NCBI RefSeq assembly: GCF_022815645.1
Contig: NZ_JALGRO010000001.1
Coordinates: 124,001 to 188,000, forward strand
Length of the DNA stretch: 64,000 bases
Source of the DNA: Curtobacterium sp. VKM Ac-2922
GTDB lineage: Bacteria; Actinomycetota; Actinomycetes; Actinomycetales; Microbacteriaceae
Direction of reading: 5' to 3'
Shown piece after piece: positions 18,496 to 27,103 of the stretch. A program made the translations under genes and the position numbers. Numbering within the stretch: position 1 is the first letter of the stretch; every line of letters begins with the position of its first letter. The notes beneath the pieces are model-generated. The model saw only the letters and a program-made list of their open reading frames with translations, made no database searches and was not told the DNA's origin.

Positions 18496-19659
18496 GTGCC
18501 GGTCTACCTCGACCACGCAGCGACCACGCCGATCCTGCCCGAGGCGCTCGCCGCCTTCACCGACGCGATGGCCACCGTCGGCAACCCCTCGTCGATCCAC
18601 AGCGCCGGGCAGCGCGCCAAGATGCTGCTCGAAGACGGCCGCGCCCGCGTCGCCGCATCGCTCGACGCCGAACCCGTCGAGGTCGTCTTCACCTCGGGCG
18701 GCACCGAGAGCATCAACCTGGCGATCAAGGGCCTGTACTGGGCCCGGCAGCAGGACCGGCCCCGGCCGCGCATCGTCGTGGCAGCGGGGGAGCACCACGC
18801 GACGGTGGACACGGTCGACTGGCTCGAGCGCCACGACGGCGCGGTCGTCGACGTGGTGCCGTTGGACGCGCTGGGTCGCGTCGACCTGGCCGGACTGGAG
18901 GCCCGACTCGCTTCCGCCGACGACGTCGCCCTGGTCACGTTCCTGTGGGCCAACAACGAGGTCGGCACCATCCAGCCCGTCACCGCGATCACGGCGCTGG
19001 CGCATGCGGCCGGCGTGCCGGTGCACGCCGACGCCGTCGCCGCCTACGGGCAGGTCCCGGTGTCGTTCCGCGAATCGGGCCTCGACGCGCTGAGCGTCTC
19101 CGCGCACAAGATCGGTGGGCCGGTGGGCATCGGTGCGCTCGTACTCGGTCGCACTGCCACGGTCGAGCCGCTCATCCACGGTGGTGGGCAGCAGCGTCAG
19201 GTCCGCAGCGGCACCCAGGACGCCCCCGCCGCGATCGCGTTCGGGGTTGCAGCGGCTGCTCCGCACGTGTCCGTCCGGGCGCTGCGCGATCGTCTGGTCG
19301 CCGGGGTGCTGGATGCCGTGCCCTCGGCCGAGCTGCGCGGCGACCCGGTCGACCGACTGCCGGGCAACGCCCACTTCACGTTCCCCGGGTGCGAGGGCGA
19401 CTCGCTGCTGTTCCTGCTCGACGCGGCCGGGGTCGCGGTGTCGACCGGCTCGGCGTGCCAGGCCGGCGTCCCCGAGGCGTCGCACGTGCTGCTCGCGATG
19501 GGGTTGTCCGAGGAGCAGGCCCGCGGGGCGCTCCGCATCACGCTCGGGCAGACGTCCACCGACGCGGACGTCGATGCGTTCCTGGCCGCGCTGCCCGACG
19601 CCGTGGCACGGGCGGGTGCTGCGGGGATGGCGTCCCGCGAGCCGCTGCTGGGTCGGTAG
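18496..19659 (+). CDS. cysteine desulfurase, NifS/IscS family
   Basis: PLP enzyme that moves sulfur from cysteine to a persulfide for thiolation or Fe-S assembly. 387 residues from GTG with AAAGGGG upstream. Opens VYLDHAATTP, has the PLP lysine in SAHKIGGP, substrate-loop HGGGQQRQVRSGT and the catalytic cysteine in STGSACQAG. In Actinobacteria this form commonly accompanies mnmA for tRNA 2-thiouridine; here the next gene is instead a peptidase S51-like protein 13 bp on, and mnmA is not seen. It uses the TATCCT promoter at 18465. Confidence 0.92.
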   Translation: MPVYLDHAATTPILPEALAAFTDAMATVGNPSSIHSAGQRAKMLLEDGRARVAASLDAEPVEVVFTSGGTESINLAIKGLYWARQQDRPRPRIVVAAGEHHATVDTVDWLERHDGAVVDVVPLDALGRVDLAGLEARLASADDVALVTFLWANNEVGTIQPVTAITALAHAAGVPVHADAVAAYGQVPVSFRESGLDALSVSAHKIGGPVGIGALVLGRTATVEPLIHGGGQQRQVRSGTQDAPAAIAFGVAAAAPHVSVRALRDRLVAGVLDAVPSAELRGDPVDRLPGNAHFTFPGCEGDSLLFLLDAAGVAVSTGSACQAGVPEASHVLLAMGLSEEQARGALRITLGQTSTDADVDAFLAALPDAVARAGAAGMASREPLLGR

Positions 19660-19672
19660 TGCGGGTCCTTCC

Positions 19673-20371
19673 ATGCGGATGCTCCTGACGTCGAACGGCA
19701 TCACGACCGATGCCATCCGCGATGCACTCGTCGGCCTGCTGGGCAAGCCCGTCGCCGAGTCGCGCGTCGTCGTGGTGATCGACGCGATCCTCGGGTTCCC
19801 CGGGGACAGCTCCACGCTGGTCGACCACCTGGGGGCGCTGCGTGCGCTGCCGTGGGCCGAGTTCGACGTCGCGTCGTTGTTCGCCGGGCCGCCGGCGCTC
19901 GTCGCGTCACGGCTGCGGGCGGCCGACGTGGTCCTCGGGTACGGCGGCAGCAACCTGTGGGCGGCGCACACCTGGCACGCGAGCGGTCTCGCGCCGGTGC
20001 TGGCGGAGGTCCTCGACCAGCAGGTCTACGTCGGTTGGAGTGCGGGTTCGATGGTCTTCGCCCGCCAGCTCGGCCAGTGGCCCGTGGCCTTCGACGACCA
20101 GGACGAGCTGAACCTGTTCGGGCTCACCAGCGTCGCGCCCGCCGTTCCCCTGTTCGATTGGTTCTTCGCCGGCCACCTGGGGGCCGACTGGATGCCCGCG
20201 GACGCCGAGGAGCGGTTCGCTCGGGGCGCGGCACGGTCGGGGCAACCGGTCTGGTTCGTCGACGACGACTCGGCGCTGCTGATCCGCGACCCGTCCGCGG
20301 CGCCGGTCGTCATCGGCGACGGGCACTGGCGGCACTTCGGTGCGGACGGGGCGCTCCTGGCGTCGCGCTGA
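19673..20371 (+). CDS. peptidase S51 (dipeptidase E-like) protein
   Basis: 232 residues. The class-I-amidotransferase-like fold shows GYGGSNLWAAHTW in place of the usual GGN loop and a serine nucleophile elbow YVGWSAGSM (Ser about 123), as in aspartyl dipeptidase and cyanophycinase relatives. No signal peptide. Two ATGs (19673 and 19679) are possible starts; the first is used here. It starts 13 bp after the desulfurase stop, so it is probably in the same operon. Catalysis on Asp-X dipeptides is inferred from family only. Confidence 0.82.
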   Translation: MRMLLTSNGITTDAIRDALVGLLGKPVAESRVVVVIDAILGFPGDSSTLVDHLGALRALPWAEFDVASLFAGPPALVASRLRAADVVLGYGGSNLWAAHTWHASGLAPVLAEVLDQQVYVGWSAGSMVFARQLGQWPVAFDDQDELNLFGLTSVAPAVPLFDWFFAGHLGADWMPADAEERFARGAARSGQPVWFVDDDSALLIRDPSAAPVVIGDGHWRHFGADGALLASR

Positions 20372-20457
20372 CCGGACACCCGTGCTCAGGATTGCCATGC
20401 TGACCGCTCTCGGCCCGGCCGCCGACGCCTGACCGGTCGACCTGCGAAGCTGGGGAC

Positions 20458-21045
20458 ATGTCATGGCCACGAGCGGACGACCTGCACACGGAACGTGTCT
20501 CGCTGGAACCGCTCACCGAGCAGCACGCGAGCGAGATGGTGACCGCTCTGGCCGCCGAGGAGCTGTACCGCTTCACGGGCGGGGGACCGCCCACGCTCAT
20601 CGAGCTCGAGGAGCGCTACCGCCGCCAGTCGCGAGGTCAGTCCGAGGACGGAACGGCGGGATGGATGAACTGGATCATCCGACCCGTCGCCGGCGGGCCG
20701 GCGATCGGTTTCGTCCAGGCGACGCTCGCCCGGCAGGGTCCGGCCCTCGACGCTGACCTTGCGTGGCTGGTGACGGTGTCTGAACAGGGCCGCGGTCTCG
20801 CCGTGGAAGCCACAGCTGCCGTCGTGAGGTGGTTGACCTCGATCGGTGTCGGGCGCGTGCGTGCCTTCATCCGCCCCGACCACACCGCGTCCCAGCGTGT
20901 GGCCGAGCGGCTCGGGCTCGTGCCGACGTCGACGCACGTGGACGGCGAGGTCCTCTGGTCCGCCGACACGTCGTCCACGACTGATCGACCGGGGGTGGTC
21001 CGAGAGCTGGCTCCGCACTGGTCGTTGTCCAGGCGCCCTGCGTGA
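20458..21045 (+). CDS. GNAT-family N-acetyltransferase
   Basis: 195 residues. Starts DLHTERVSLEPLTEQHASEM like the RimJ/RimL-type GNAT group. Core motif A appears as LAWLVTVSEQGRGLAVEATAAVV (about residues 100-122), with QGRGLA holding the acetyl-CoA pyrophosphate. The motif B helix carries ASQRVAERLGLVPT. GGGGAC (GGGGA within TGGGGACATG) directly precedes the ATG. Substrate unknown. The stop codon overlaps the first half-site of an operator-like repeat. Confidence 0.85.
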   Translation: MSWPRADDLHTERVSLEPLTEQHASEMVTALAAEELYRFTGGGPPTLIELEERYRRQSRGQSEDGTAGWMNWIIRPVAGGPAIGFVQATLARQGPALDADLAWLVTVSEQGRGLAVEATAAVVRWLTSIGVGRVRAFIRPDHTASQRVAERLGLVPTSTHVDGEVLWSADTSSTTDRPGVVRELAPHWSLSRRPA

Positions 21046-21069
21046 CATGTGTCACGGAGGATCGTGACA
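21041..21069. promoter_or_regulatory. alternating CGTGACA half-sites (operator-like)
   Basis: CGTGACA (21041-21047), TGTCACG (21050-21056) and CGTGACA (21063-21069) are exact 7-bp half-sites in alternating orientation. They lie upstream of a TTGACT hexamer (21102-21107) and of the hydrolase-kinase-regulator operon. Likely a binding site for a dimeric regulator, possibly the operon's own response regulator; untested. Confidence 0.5.
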
Positions 21070-21155
21070 ACCGGGCACGTCCGCTCACGGACCGGCGGCA
21101 CTTGACTGATCAGGCCCGCTGCGCACGTCCGCGCGGCCCGACCGGAACGAGCACC

Positions 21156-22094
21156 ATGCGGAAGCCCCTGCGCATCACCCTGATCACCATCGGCGCGCTG
21201 GTGGCGATCCCGGTGCTGGCGCTCGCCACGACCTCGGTCGTCAACGTGGTCGCCACGCACCGCGAGGCGTCGGAGATCACCGACTACGGCCAGCGGGTCG
21301 AGGTGGACGGCAAACGGATGAACGTCGTCGTCCGCGGGTCCGGCGCGCAGACCGTGGTGCTCCTGCCCGGGCTGGGCACGGCGGCGCCCGGGCTGGACTT
21401 CGCGCCGCTGATGGACCAGCTCGACCGGACCTACCGTGTCGTCGCCGTCGAGCCGTTCGGGACCGGACTGAGCGACCAGACCGACGTCCCGCGGACCGCT
21501 GCCAACATCACCCGCGAGGTGCACGAGGCACTGCACCGGCTCGGGGTCGACCGCTACGTGCTGATGGGTCACTCGATCGCCGGCATCTACGCGCTCGAGT
21601 ACACGAAGGACTACCGGGACGAGGTGACCGCGTTCGTCGGGATCGACAGCAGTGTGCCGCGGCAGGCGAGCTGGGACGAGCCGATCCCGACCGGTACCAT
21701 CGTCGCCGCCGACCGACTCGGGCTGCTGCGGATCGCGAACGCATCGGCACCCGACACGCTCGGCGATGCCTACGACGCCCGGACGAAGCGGCAGATGCGG
21801 CTGCTGACCGGCAAGAACGGTGCGGCACCCACGCTCATCGACGAGATGCGTCGCACCCCGCAGAACTTCCGTTCGGCCGAGGACCGCACCTTCCCCGCCG
21901 ACCTGCCCGTGCTGCTGTTCGTGCGGACCAACGACAACGACGTGCCGAACTGGGTCGCACTGCACGACCGTCAGGCGGCGAGTGTCGAGCACGGTGCAGT
22001 GATCGGCATGGTCGGCGACCACTACCTGCACCACACCCTGTCGGCGCAGATCGCCAGGGACACCGTCGCCCGTCTCGCTACCCTGGGCGTGTGA
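21156..22094 (+). CDS. membrane-anchored alpha/beta hydrolase
   Basis: 312 residues from the ATG at 21156. A single hydrophobic segment at about residues 5-27 after MRKPLR anchors or exports the protein. The hydrolase fold shows LLPGLGTAAPGLDF for the oxyanion loop, nucleophile elbow MGHSIAG (about residues 135-141), and a C-terminal histidine in GDHYLHH. The upstream in-frame extension to 21042 lacks a signal and is not used. Its stop overlaps the histidine-kinase start (GTGA), so the hydrolase may act on the ligand or lipid that the kinase senses; this is inference. Confidence 0.83.
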   Translation: MRKPLRITLITIGALVAIPVLALATTSVVNVVATHREASEITDYGQRVEVDGKRMNVVVRGSGAQTVVLLPGLGTAAPGLDFAPLMDQLDRTYRVVAVEPFGTGLSDQTDVPRTAANITREVHEALHRLGVDRYVLMGHSIAGIYALEYTKDYRDEVTAFVGIDSSVPRQASWDEPIPTGTIVAADRLGLLRIANASAPDTLGDAYDARTKRQMRLLTGKNGAAPTLIDEMRRTPQNFRSAEDRTFPADLPVLLFVRTNDNDVPNWVALHDRQAASVEHGAVIGMVGDHYLHHTLSAQIARDTVARLATLGV

Positions 22095-23248
22095 CGCTCC
22101 CCGGGCACGCGCGGCCCCGCGCCGACATCGACGTCCGCGTCGTCCGCTGGTCGTCGATCGCGTCGCTCTGGCTCGTCGTGGTCGTCGGCGGCGGCGTGCA
22201 GTTGCTCGTCGGCACGGACGGAGCGCCCTCGTCGCGGACCCCGGTCCTCGTGGTGCTCTCGGTCGTCGCCGTGGTTGCCGCGACGGTGACGATCCCGCTG
22301 CTCATCCGCCCGGCCGGGGAGGCCTCGGTCCGTCATCCCGCCGTCCAGGCCCTGGTGCTGACCTCCCTCGCCGTCTGGATCGTGTCGATCGTACCGCCGT
22401 CCCGGGGATCGGCGTGGTCGTTCACGTTGGCCATCGCCGGTGGGACGGCCGCCTGCCTGCTGCGCGGGTGGGGACGCGTCGTGCTCCTCGCCGGCACGGT
22501 CGTCCTGCTCGTCGTCATGACCGATGCGGATGCACCGCCCGGGGACCTGGTCCTCGTCGGGACCCTGGTGCTCTTCACCCTGATGCCGCTCAGCGTGGTG
22601 TGGATCCACCGCGTGGTCCTCCGGCTCGAAGCCGCCCGCCGGACGGCATCCGACCTCGCGGTCGCCGAGGAACGACTCCGGTTCGCGACGGACCTGCACG
22701 ACATCCAGGGCCACCACCTGCAGATCATCGCGCTGAAGAGCGAACTCGCGGAACGGCTGGTGCTCGCCGAGCCCGACCGCGCCCGCGCCGAGCTCGGAGA
22801 CATCCGGTCCGCGGCACGGGCCGCACTCGATGACACGCGCGCGCTCGTGCACGACTACCGGACCGTGACCGTCGCCGCCGAGGTCCGGAACGCGGCGTCG
22901 GTGCTGCGGTCAGCGGGTATCGACTGCTCGGTACAGATCGTGACCACCGGCATGACCGATGCGATTGGGGCCCTGTTCGCCGTCGCCATCCGCGAGGCCG
23001 CGACCAACACGATCCGGCACAGCCGGGCGACCACTGCTGCGATCGAGCTCCGACGGGTCGACGACGCGTGGCGGCTGACGGTGTGGAACGACGCGCCGAT
23101 CACCGCCGGCCGTCGCGAGAGCGGCATCGCGGGCCTCCGCCAGCGCATCGCGCCGCACAGCGGCACGGTGGAGACCACCCGAACCGACGACCGGTTCACC
23201 CTGGTGGTCCGGATCCCCGCAGGCGCCGAGTCGGAGGTCCGACCGTGA
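22091..23248 (+). CDS. sensor histidine kinase, DesK-like HisKA_3 type
   Basis: 385 residues from a GTG overlapping the previous stop. About six transmembrane segments (roughly residues 18-185) form a membrane-embedded sensor without a large external domain. The DHp region ERLRFATDLHDIQGHHLQI has the phospho-accepting His (about 202), and an HATPase module carries REAATNTIRHSRAT and GIAGLRQRI. This architecture matches DesK-type kinases, which often sense membrane state. The GTGA overlap with the response regulator confirms a two-component pair. Confidence 0.9.
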   Translation: MTLPGHARPRADIDVRVVRWSSIASLWLVVVVGGGVQLLVGTDGAPSSRTPVLVVLSVVAVVAATVTIPLLIRPAGEASVRHPAVQALVLTSLAVWIVSIVPPSRGSAWSFTLAIAGGTAACLLRGWGRVVLLAGTVVLLVVMTDADAPPGDLVLVGTLVLFTLMPLSVVWIHRVVLRLEAARRTASDLAVAEERLRFATDLHDIQGHHLQIIALKSELAERLVLAEPDRARAELGDIRSAARAALDDTRALVHDYRTVTVAAEVRNAASVLRSAGIDCSVQIVTTGMTDAIGALFAVAIREAATNTIRHSRATTAAIELRRVDDAWRLTVWNDAPITAGRRESGIAGLRQRIAPHSGTVETTRTDDRFTLVVRIPAGAESEVRP

Positions 23249-23856
23249 TCCGGATCGTGATCGCGGACGACGAGGAACTCATCCGTGGAGCGCTGGTCGC
23301 GCTGCTCGGCCTGGAACCCGACCTGGAGGTCGTGGCTGAGGTCGCGGACGGAGCTGCGGCTGTCGCCGCCACGCTTTCATGCCAGCCCGACGTGGTCCTG
23401 CTGGACCTGGAGATGCCGGTGATGGACGGGATCGAGGCGGCGCGGTCGTTGGCCGCATCCTCGACCGGAGCGCCGGTCCGCACCGTGATCGTCACCCGAC
23501 ACGCCCGACCCGGGACCCTCAAGCGCGCGCTCGCCGCCGGCGTGCGTGGTTTCGTCCCGAAGTCGACGCCCGCCGCGCGCCTCGCGCAGATCATCCGCGA
23601 CGTCGCTGCCGACGTGCGGTACATCGACGCCGGTCTGGCGGCGGCCGCGCTGACCGAGGACGAGAGCCCGCTCACTCCGCGCGAGGCCGACGTCCTGCGA
23701 CTGACCCGCGACGGACTGGCCACCAAGCTGATCGCACGGGAACTCTCCCTCGCGCACGGCACCGTCCGGAACCACCTGTCGTCCGCGATCGCGAAGCTGC
23801 ACCGTGACGACCGTCGTGCTGCCGCACAGGTGGCCTGGGACCGCGGCTGGATCTGA
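23245..23856 (+). CDS. response regulator, NarL/DesR-like
   Basis: 203 residues. Receiver domain with acidic pocket ADDE (about 7-10), phospho-acceptor Asp54 in LLDLEMP, a conserved Thr in VIVTRHA and Lys in FVPKSTP. LuxR-type HTH at about residues 138-185: LTPREADVLRLTRDGLATKL and LSLAHGTVRNHLSSAIAKL, very like DesR. Start GTG overlaps the kinase stop. Likely controls genes responding to membrane or envelope state; the CGTGACA repeats upstream of the operon are a candidate target. Confidence 0.9.
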   Translation: MIRIVIADDEELIRGALVALLGLEPDLEVVAEVADGAAAVAATLSCQPDVVLLDLEMPVMDGIEAARSLAASSTGAPVRTVIVTRHARPGTLKRALAAGVRGFVPKSTPAARLAQIIRDVAADVRYIDAGLAAAALTEDESPLTPREADVLRLTRDGLATKLIARELSLAHGTVRNHLSSAIAKLHRDDRRAAAQVAWDRGWI

Positions 23857-23933
23857 GCTCGGACCGCCCAGGCGGCGGCGGATCGAGCCGGAGCGACTCC
23901 GCACTCAGGCTGGTGCCACGCCAGGAGTGGACC

Positions 23934-24305
23934 TCAGGGGGCGAACGGCGTCAGACAGAACGGATGCCCCGCGGGGTCGAGCATGACGACCCACCGGGTG
24001 TCCGGCTGATCGGGAGCCACGACCGCGCCGCACGCTTCCGCATGCTCGCGGAGCGCGCCCAGGGCATCCCGCTCGCACGTCAGGTCGAGATGCACGATGG
24101 ACGTTCCGGGCCACACCGGACGACGGTAGGGCGACACCCGCTGGGCCACGAGGGACCAGCTGCCGGCGGTCACTCCGGCGGCGCTGTCCGTGACCCAGTC
24201 GACCCGGCCGCCCAGGAGTCGGGCGTAGAAGGCCGACAGCTCGCGGTGGTCCTCGCAGTCGATCGAGACCCCAGCGACGCGAGCGCTGGCCACTGCTCCG
24301 CTCAT
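23934..24305 (-). CDS. VOC-family (glyoxalase/bleomycin-resistance-like) protein
   Basis: 123 residues from the ATG at 24305, seven nt after TACGCT on the minus strand, so leaderless. One VOC unit: GVSIDCEDHRELSAFYARLLG, WSLVAQRV, and VHLDLTCERDALGALREHAE ending in DPAGHPFCLTP. Possible metal ligands fall at the usual positions, but substrate cannot be assigned; such 120-residue VOC proteins are common and mostly uncharacterised. Convergent with the response-regulator gene. Confidence 0.82.
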   Translation of the reverse strand: MSGAVASARVAGVSIDCEDHRELSAFYARLLGGRVDWVTDSAAGVTAGSWSLVAQRVSPYRRPVWPGTSIVHLDLTCERDALGALREHAEACGAVVAPDQPDTRWVVMLDPAGHPFCLTPFAP

Positions 24306-24323
24306 GGGAGCGAGCGTACGCAC

Positions 24324-24839
24324 TCAGTCCGCGCGGTCGCCGCGGCGACCGCGTCGTCGCAGTGTTCGGCGGACTGCGAACAGCGCAGCACCACCCGCAA
24401 CCGTGGCGACACCGCCGAACGCGACCGCGCTCGTCGACCCAACGCCGTAGTTGGACCACGGGAGCCCGAGCGACCACTGGGCCACCGGGCCGACCAGGAG
24501 CATCGCGCCGGCTGGTGCGACGACGACGACCACGGCCGTGCCGCCGCTCCAGGCTGGGTGCCGGATCACCGCGATGCTCGCTGCTGTCGCGGTGGCGAGT
24601 GCGCCGTACACCCAGGAACTGCCGGACATCCGCCAGCCGTCGTACGCGAACCAGTCCTGCACCCCGCGAACGGTCCGCGCCCACGCATGCGGTCCTGCGC
24701 TGCCGTGTGTCGACGAGATGACGGGCAACGGCCACCCGACGACGGCCAGCAGACCCGCGAGTGCGCTCACCACCCCGAGGACGACGATCACCGTCCGCCG
24801 GCGGACGACGGGCTCGCCGTCGAGGTCCGGGATGCTCAC
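24324..24839 (-). CDS. four-helix membrane protein of unknown function
   Basis: 171 residues from the GTG at 24839, seven nt after a TACTGT -10 box on the minus strand. Four predicted membrane segments: VVLGVVSALAGLLAVVGWPL, WVYGALATATAASIAVI, VVVVVAPAGAMLLVGPVAQW and VAFGGVATVAGGAALFAV. The loop after segment 1 carries GVQDWFAYDGWRM, and the C-terminus is arginine-rich and cytoplasmic. No family recognised. It ends 18 bp upstream of the VOC start. Confidence 0.65.
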   Translation of the reverse strand: MSIPDLDGEPVVRRRTVIVVLGVVSALAGLLAVVGWPLPVISSTHGSAGPHAWARTVRGVQDWFAYDGWRMSGSSWVYGALATATAASIAVIRHPAWSGGTAVVVVVAPAGAMLLVGPVAQWSLGLPWSNYGVGSTSAVAFGGVATVAGGAALFAVRRTLRRRGRRGDRAD

Positions 24840-25076
24840 GCGGAGGACAGTACCCGGCAGGCACGCAGGAGCTGGCGCTCGGCGTCTGTCGCTGGGGAAC
24901 GAGGCCTGCGTCAACCGCACCGCGGCGTCTCGTGTCGCTTCGAGCGCGTCGTCGTCGGTCGCCGTCGCGCCCTGGGCTGCGATGAGCGCCGCACGGAGCC
25001 GCAGCGGCGAGCGCTAGCGACAGGGACGGGGACAGCGAGGTCGTCACGTCCGGATCTGCGCTCGTATCGTTGGGCG

Positions 25077-25727
25077 ATGGACCTCGAGCACGTCTGGCCG
25101 CTGTACGGACTCCGCCTCGTCACGCCGCGGCTGGAACTGCGGCCGCTGCGCGACGACGACCTGCCCGGGCTCGTCGATGCGGCGCTGTCCGGCGTGCACG
25201 ATCGGGCGCGCATGCCGTTCGGTGTCCCGTGGACGGATGCGGAACCCGCGGTGATGGCTCGATCGATGGCGCAGTACCACTGGAAGATGCGGGCCGAGGT
25301 GACCCGCGACTCGTGGGGTGTGGGCTTCGCCGTGCTCCGTGACCGGACACCCATCGGGGTGCAGGAGCTGCACGCTCGTCGGTTCGCCACACGCAAGACC
25401 ATCGACAGCGGGTCGTGGTTGTCGCTCGCACACCAGGGCCAGGGACTCGGGACCGAGATGCGCGCGGCACTGCTGCTGTTCGCGTTCGACCAGCTCGGGG
25501 CCTCGTGGGCGGAGTCGAGCGCGGCCGCATGGAACGAGGCGTCCCTTGCGGTGTCCGCGAAGCTCGGGTACCAGCGCAACGGCGTCACCCGTTCGCAGAC
25601 CCGTGCCGACGAGGTCGTGGACGAGGTCCGGGTCCGTCTGCGCCGCGATGACTTCGTGCGGCCGAGCTGGAACCTGGTGACCGAAGGTGCGGCAGCAGCC
25701 ATCGAGCAGCTGCACCAGGTCGGGTAG
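25077..25727 (+). CDS. GNAT-family N-acetyltransferase (RimJ/RimL-like)
   Basis: 216 residues from the ATG at 25077, six nt after TATCGT (25065-25070). RimJ/L-like beginning YGLRLVTPRLELRPLRDDDL. Motif A: GSWLSLAHQGQGLGTEMRAALL (about 104-125) with QGQGLG at the CoA loop; motif B: AWNEASLAVSAKLGYQRNG. Substrate unknown. Its stop codon TAG forms the first half of the -10 box of the next gene. The gap from 24853 to 25064 before it shows no convincing gene. Confidence 0.86.
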   Translation: MDLEHVWPLYGLRLVTPRLELRPLRDDDLPGLVDAALSGVHDRARMPFGVPWTDAEPAVMARSMAQYHWKMRAEVTRDSWGVGFAVLRDRTPIGVQELHARRFATRKTIDSGSWLSLAHQGQGLGTEMRAALLLFAFDQLGASWAESSAAAWNEASLAVSAKLGYQRNGVTRSQTRADEVVDEVRVRLRRDDFVRPSWNLVTEGAAAAIEQLHQVG

Positions 25728-25730
25728 CTT
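25725..25730 (+). promoter_or_regulatory. -10 box overlapping the upstream stop codon
   Basis: TAGCTT begins with the TAG stop of the acetyltransferase gene and ends six nt before the next ATG. The downstream hydrolase is thus probably leaderless with a promoter embedded in the upstream coding end. Confidence 0.5.
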
Positions 25731-25736
25731 CACCGC

Positions 25737-26579
25737 ATGCAGTCGTTCGCGTCGCCCCGCGGCGGCACCCGCACGTACCGCCGCACCGGGCACGGAACGC
25801 CGTTGGTGTGCGTGCCGGGCGGTCCGCTCCTGTCGGCGGAGTACCTGGGCGACCTCGGCGGGCTGGCCCGGTACGCCGAACTCGTCCTGTTCAACCCGCC
25901 CGGGTCCCTGCCGGATGACGACACCCAGGCCGCGGACCTGCGGTGTGACCGCATCGTCGACGACCTCGAGGCGCTCCGGCAGCACCTGGGGGTGGACCGG
26001 GTCGCGCTGCTCGGGCACTCGGCCGGCGCGAACATCGTGCTGCGCTACGCCGAGCGGTTCGGGAAGCACGTCGACCGCCTGGTGCTCGTCACGCCGAGCA
26101 CGCGTGCCGTCGGCCTCGACGTCGCCGACGACGAACGCTCCGCCGTCGCCCGGTCGCGCGCTGGGGAACCCTGGTACGACGCCGCTGCCGCGGCGCTCGC
26201 ACGGATCCAGGCCGACCAGGCCAGGGACGACGACTGGGACGCCATCGCGCCGTTCAGCCACGGCCGGTGGGACGCTGCGGCAGCCGAGTACGACGCCGCG
26301 ATGGACGCGGCCCGCAACCCGGCAGCGGCCGCTGCGTTCGGCGCTGCGGGCGCCTTCGATCCGCCGACCACCCGGGAGGCCCTGGCACAGTTGGACGTGC
26401 CGGTCACCGTCATCGCGGGTGCCGTCGACGTCGGCCTGCCGCGGCCCGTCATGCGGCAGTTCGTCGACCTGTTCCCGCGAGCGACCCTCGCGGTACAGGA
26501 CGGCGCGGGCCACTTCCCCTGGGTCGACGACCCCGACGCCTTCGTCGAGCTCGCACGTTCGGCCCTCAGCCGATCGTGA
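25737..26579 (+). CDS. alpha/beta hydrolase
   Basis: 280 residues. CVPGGPLLSAEYL supplies the oxyanion region as in proline iminopeptidase-like hydrolases, the nucleophile elbow is LLGHSAGANI (about residues 94-103), the acid is in IAGAVDVGLP and the histidine in DGAGHFPWVDD. No signal peptide. Proline-iminopeptidase or lactonase-like activity is possible but not provable. Its 3' end overlaps the convergent acetyltransferase gene by 14 bp. Confidence 0.83.
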   Translation: MQSFASPRGGTRTYRRTGHGTPLVCVPGGPLLSAEYLGDLGGLARYAELVLFNPPGSLPDDDTQAADLRCDRIVDDLEALRQHLGVDRVALLGHSAGANIVLRYAERFGKHVDRLVLVTPSTRAVGLDVADDERSAVARSRAGEPWYDAAAAALARIQADQARDDDWDAIAPFSHGRWDAAAAEYDAAMDAARNPAAAAAFGAAGAFDPPTTREALAQLDVPVTVIAGAVDVGLPRPVMRQFVDLFPRATLAVQDGAGHFPWVDDPDAFVELARSALSRS

Positions 26580-27045
26580 TCGGCTTGCTGTACCAACGGT
26601 CCGAGTACGGGTCCTCGTTGAAGGCGGCAACACGCTCGAAGCCGTGTCGCTCGTACATGGCGCAGGCCTCCGTCAGCGCAGCGCGGGTGTCCAGACGGAG
26701 CGTGCCGACGCCCCGTGCTCGGCATGCGTCTTCGGCGGCACGGAGCAGCTGAGCGCCGATGCCGCGTCCCCGATGCGTCGGCAGCGTGAAGACCTTCGTG
26801 AGTTCGGCCACGTCGCCGAGGAACCGGACGCCAGTGCAGCCGACGGGGTACCCGTCCTCGACCGCGACGAACAGGGTGCCGCTGGGGGCTCGCAGATCGT
26901 CGGAGGGCTCGTCTCGCAGGGCCTGCTCCACCTCGGCATCGGTGGCCGTTCGTCCGTGCCACCGCGACGCGACGTCGGCCAGGTACGCGCGGACGACCTC
27001 GGCCGCGACGGGGGAGTCCGGGGCAACGGTCTCGATCGTGTGCAC
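26566..27045 (-). CDS. GNAT-family N-acetyltransferase
   Basis: 159 residues from a GTG at 27045, six nt after TACGCT on the minus strand. Motif A is LTKVFTLPTHRGRGIGAQLLRAAEDAC, with RGRGIG as CoA-binding loop; motif B contains ALTEACAMYERHGFERVAAF and the ending DRWYSKPI is typical of small PhnO/MarR-associated GNATs. Substrate unknown. Converges with, and overlaps, the preceding hydrolase. Confidence 0.86.
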   Translation of the reverse strand: MHTIETVAPDSPVAAEVVRAYLADVASRWHGRTATDAEVEQALRDEPSDDLRAPSGTLFVAVEDGYPVGCTGVRFLGDVAELTKVFTLPTHRGRGIGAQLLRAAEDACRARGVGTLRLDTRAALTEACAMYERHGFERVAAFNEDPYSDRWYSKPITIG

Positions 27046-27103
27046 CGGGGGAGCGTACGGGACCCGGCCGCAACGACGGGCACGCGACCTGCCGTCGACA
27101 CGG

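Noticed and set aside
23905..25047. Minus-strand frame with a signal-like beginning between the response regulator and the GNAT gene
   Set aside because: It runs antisense to, or out of frame with, the VOC and membrane-protein genes, and its coding pattern fits neither; no ribosome-binding site.
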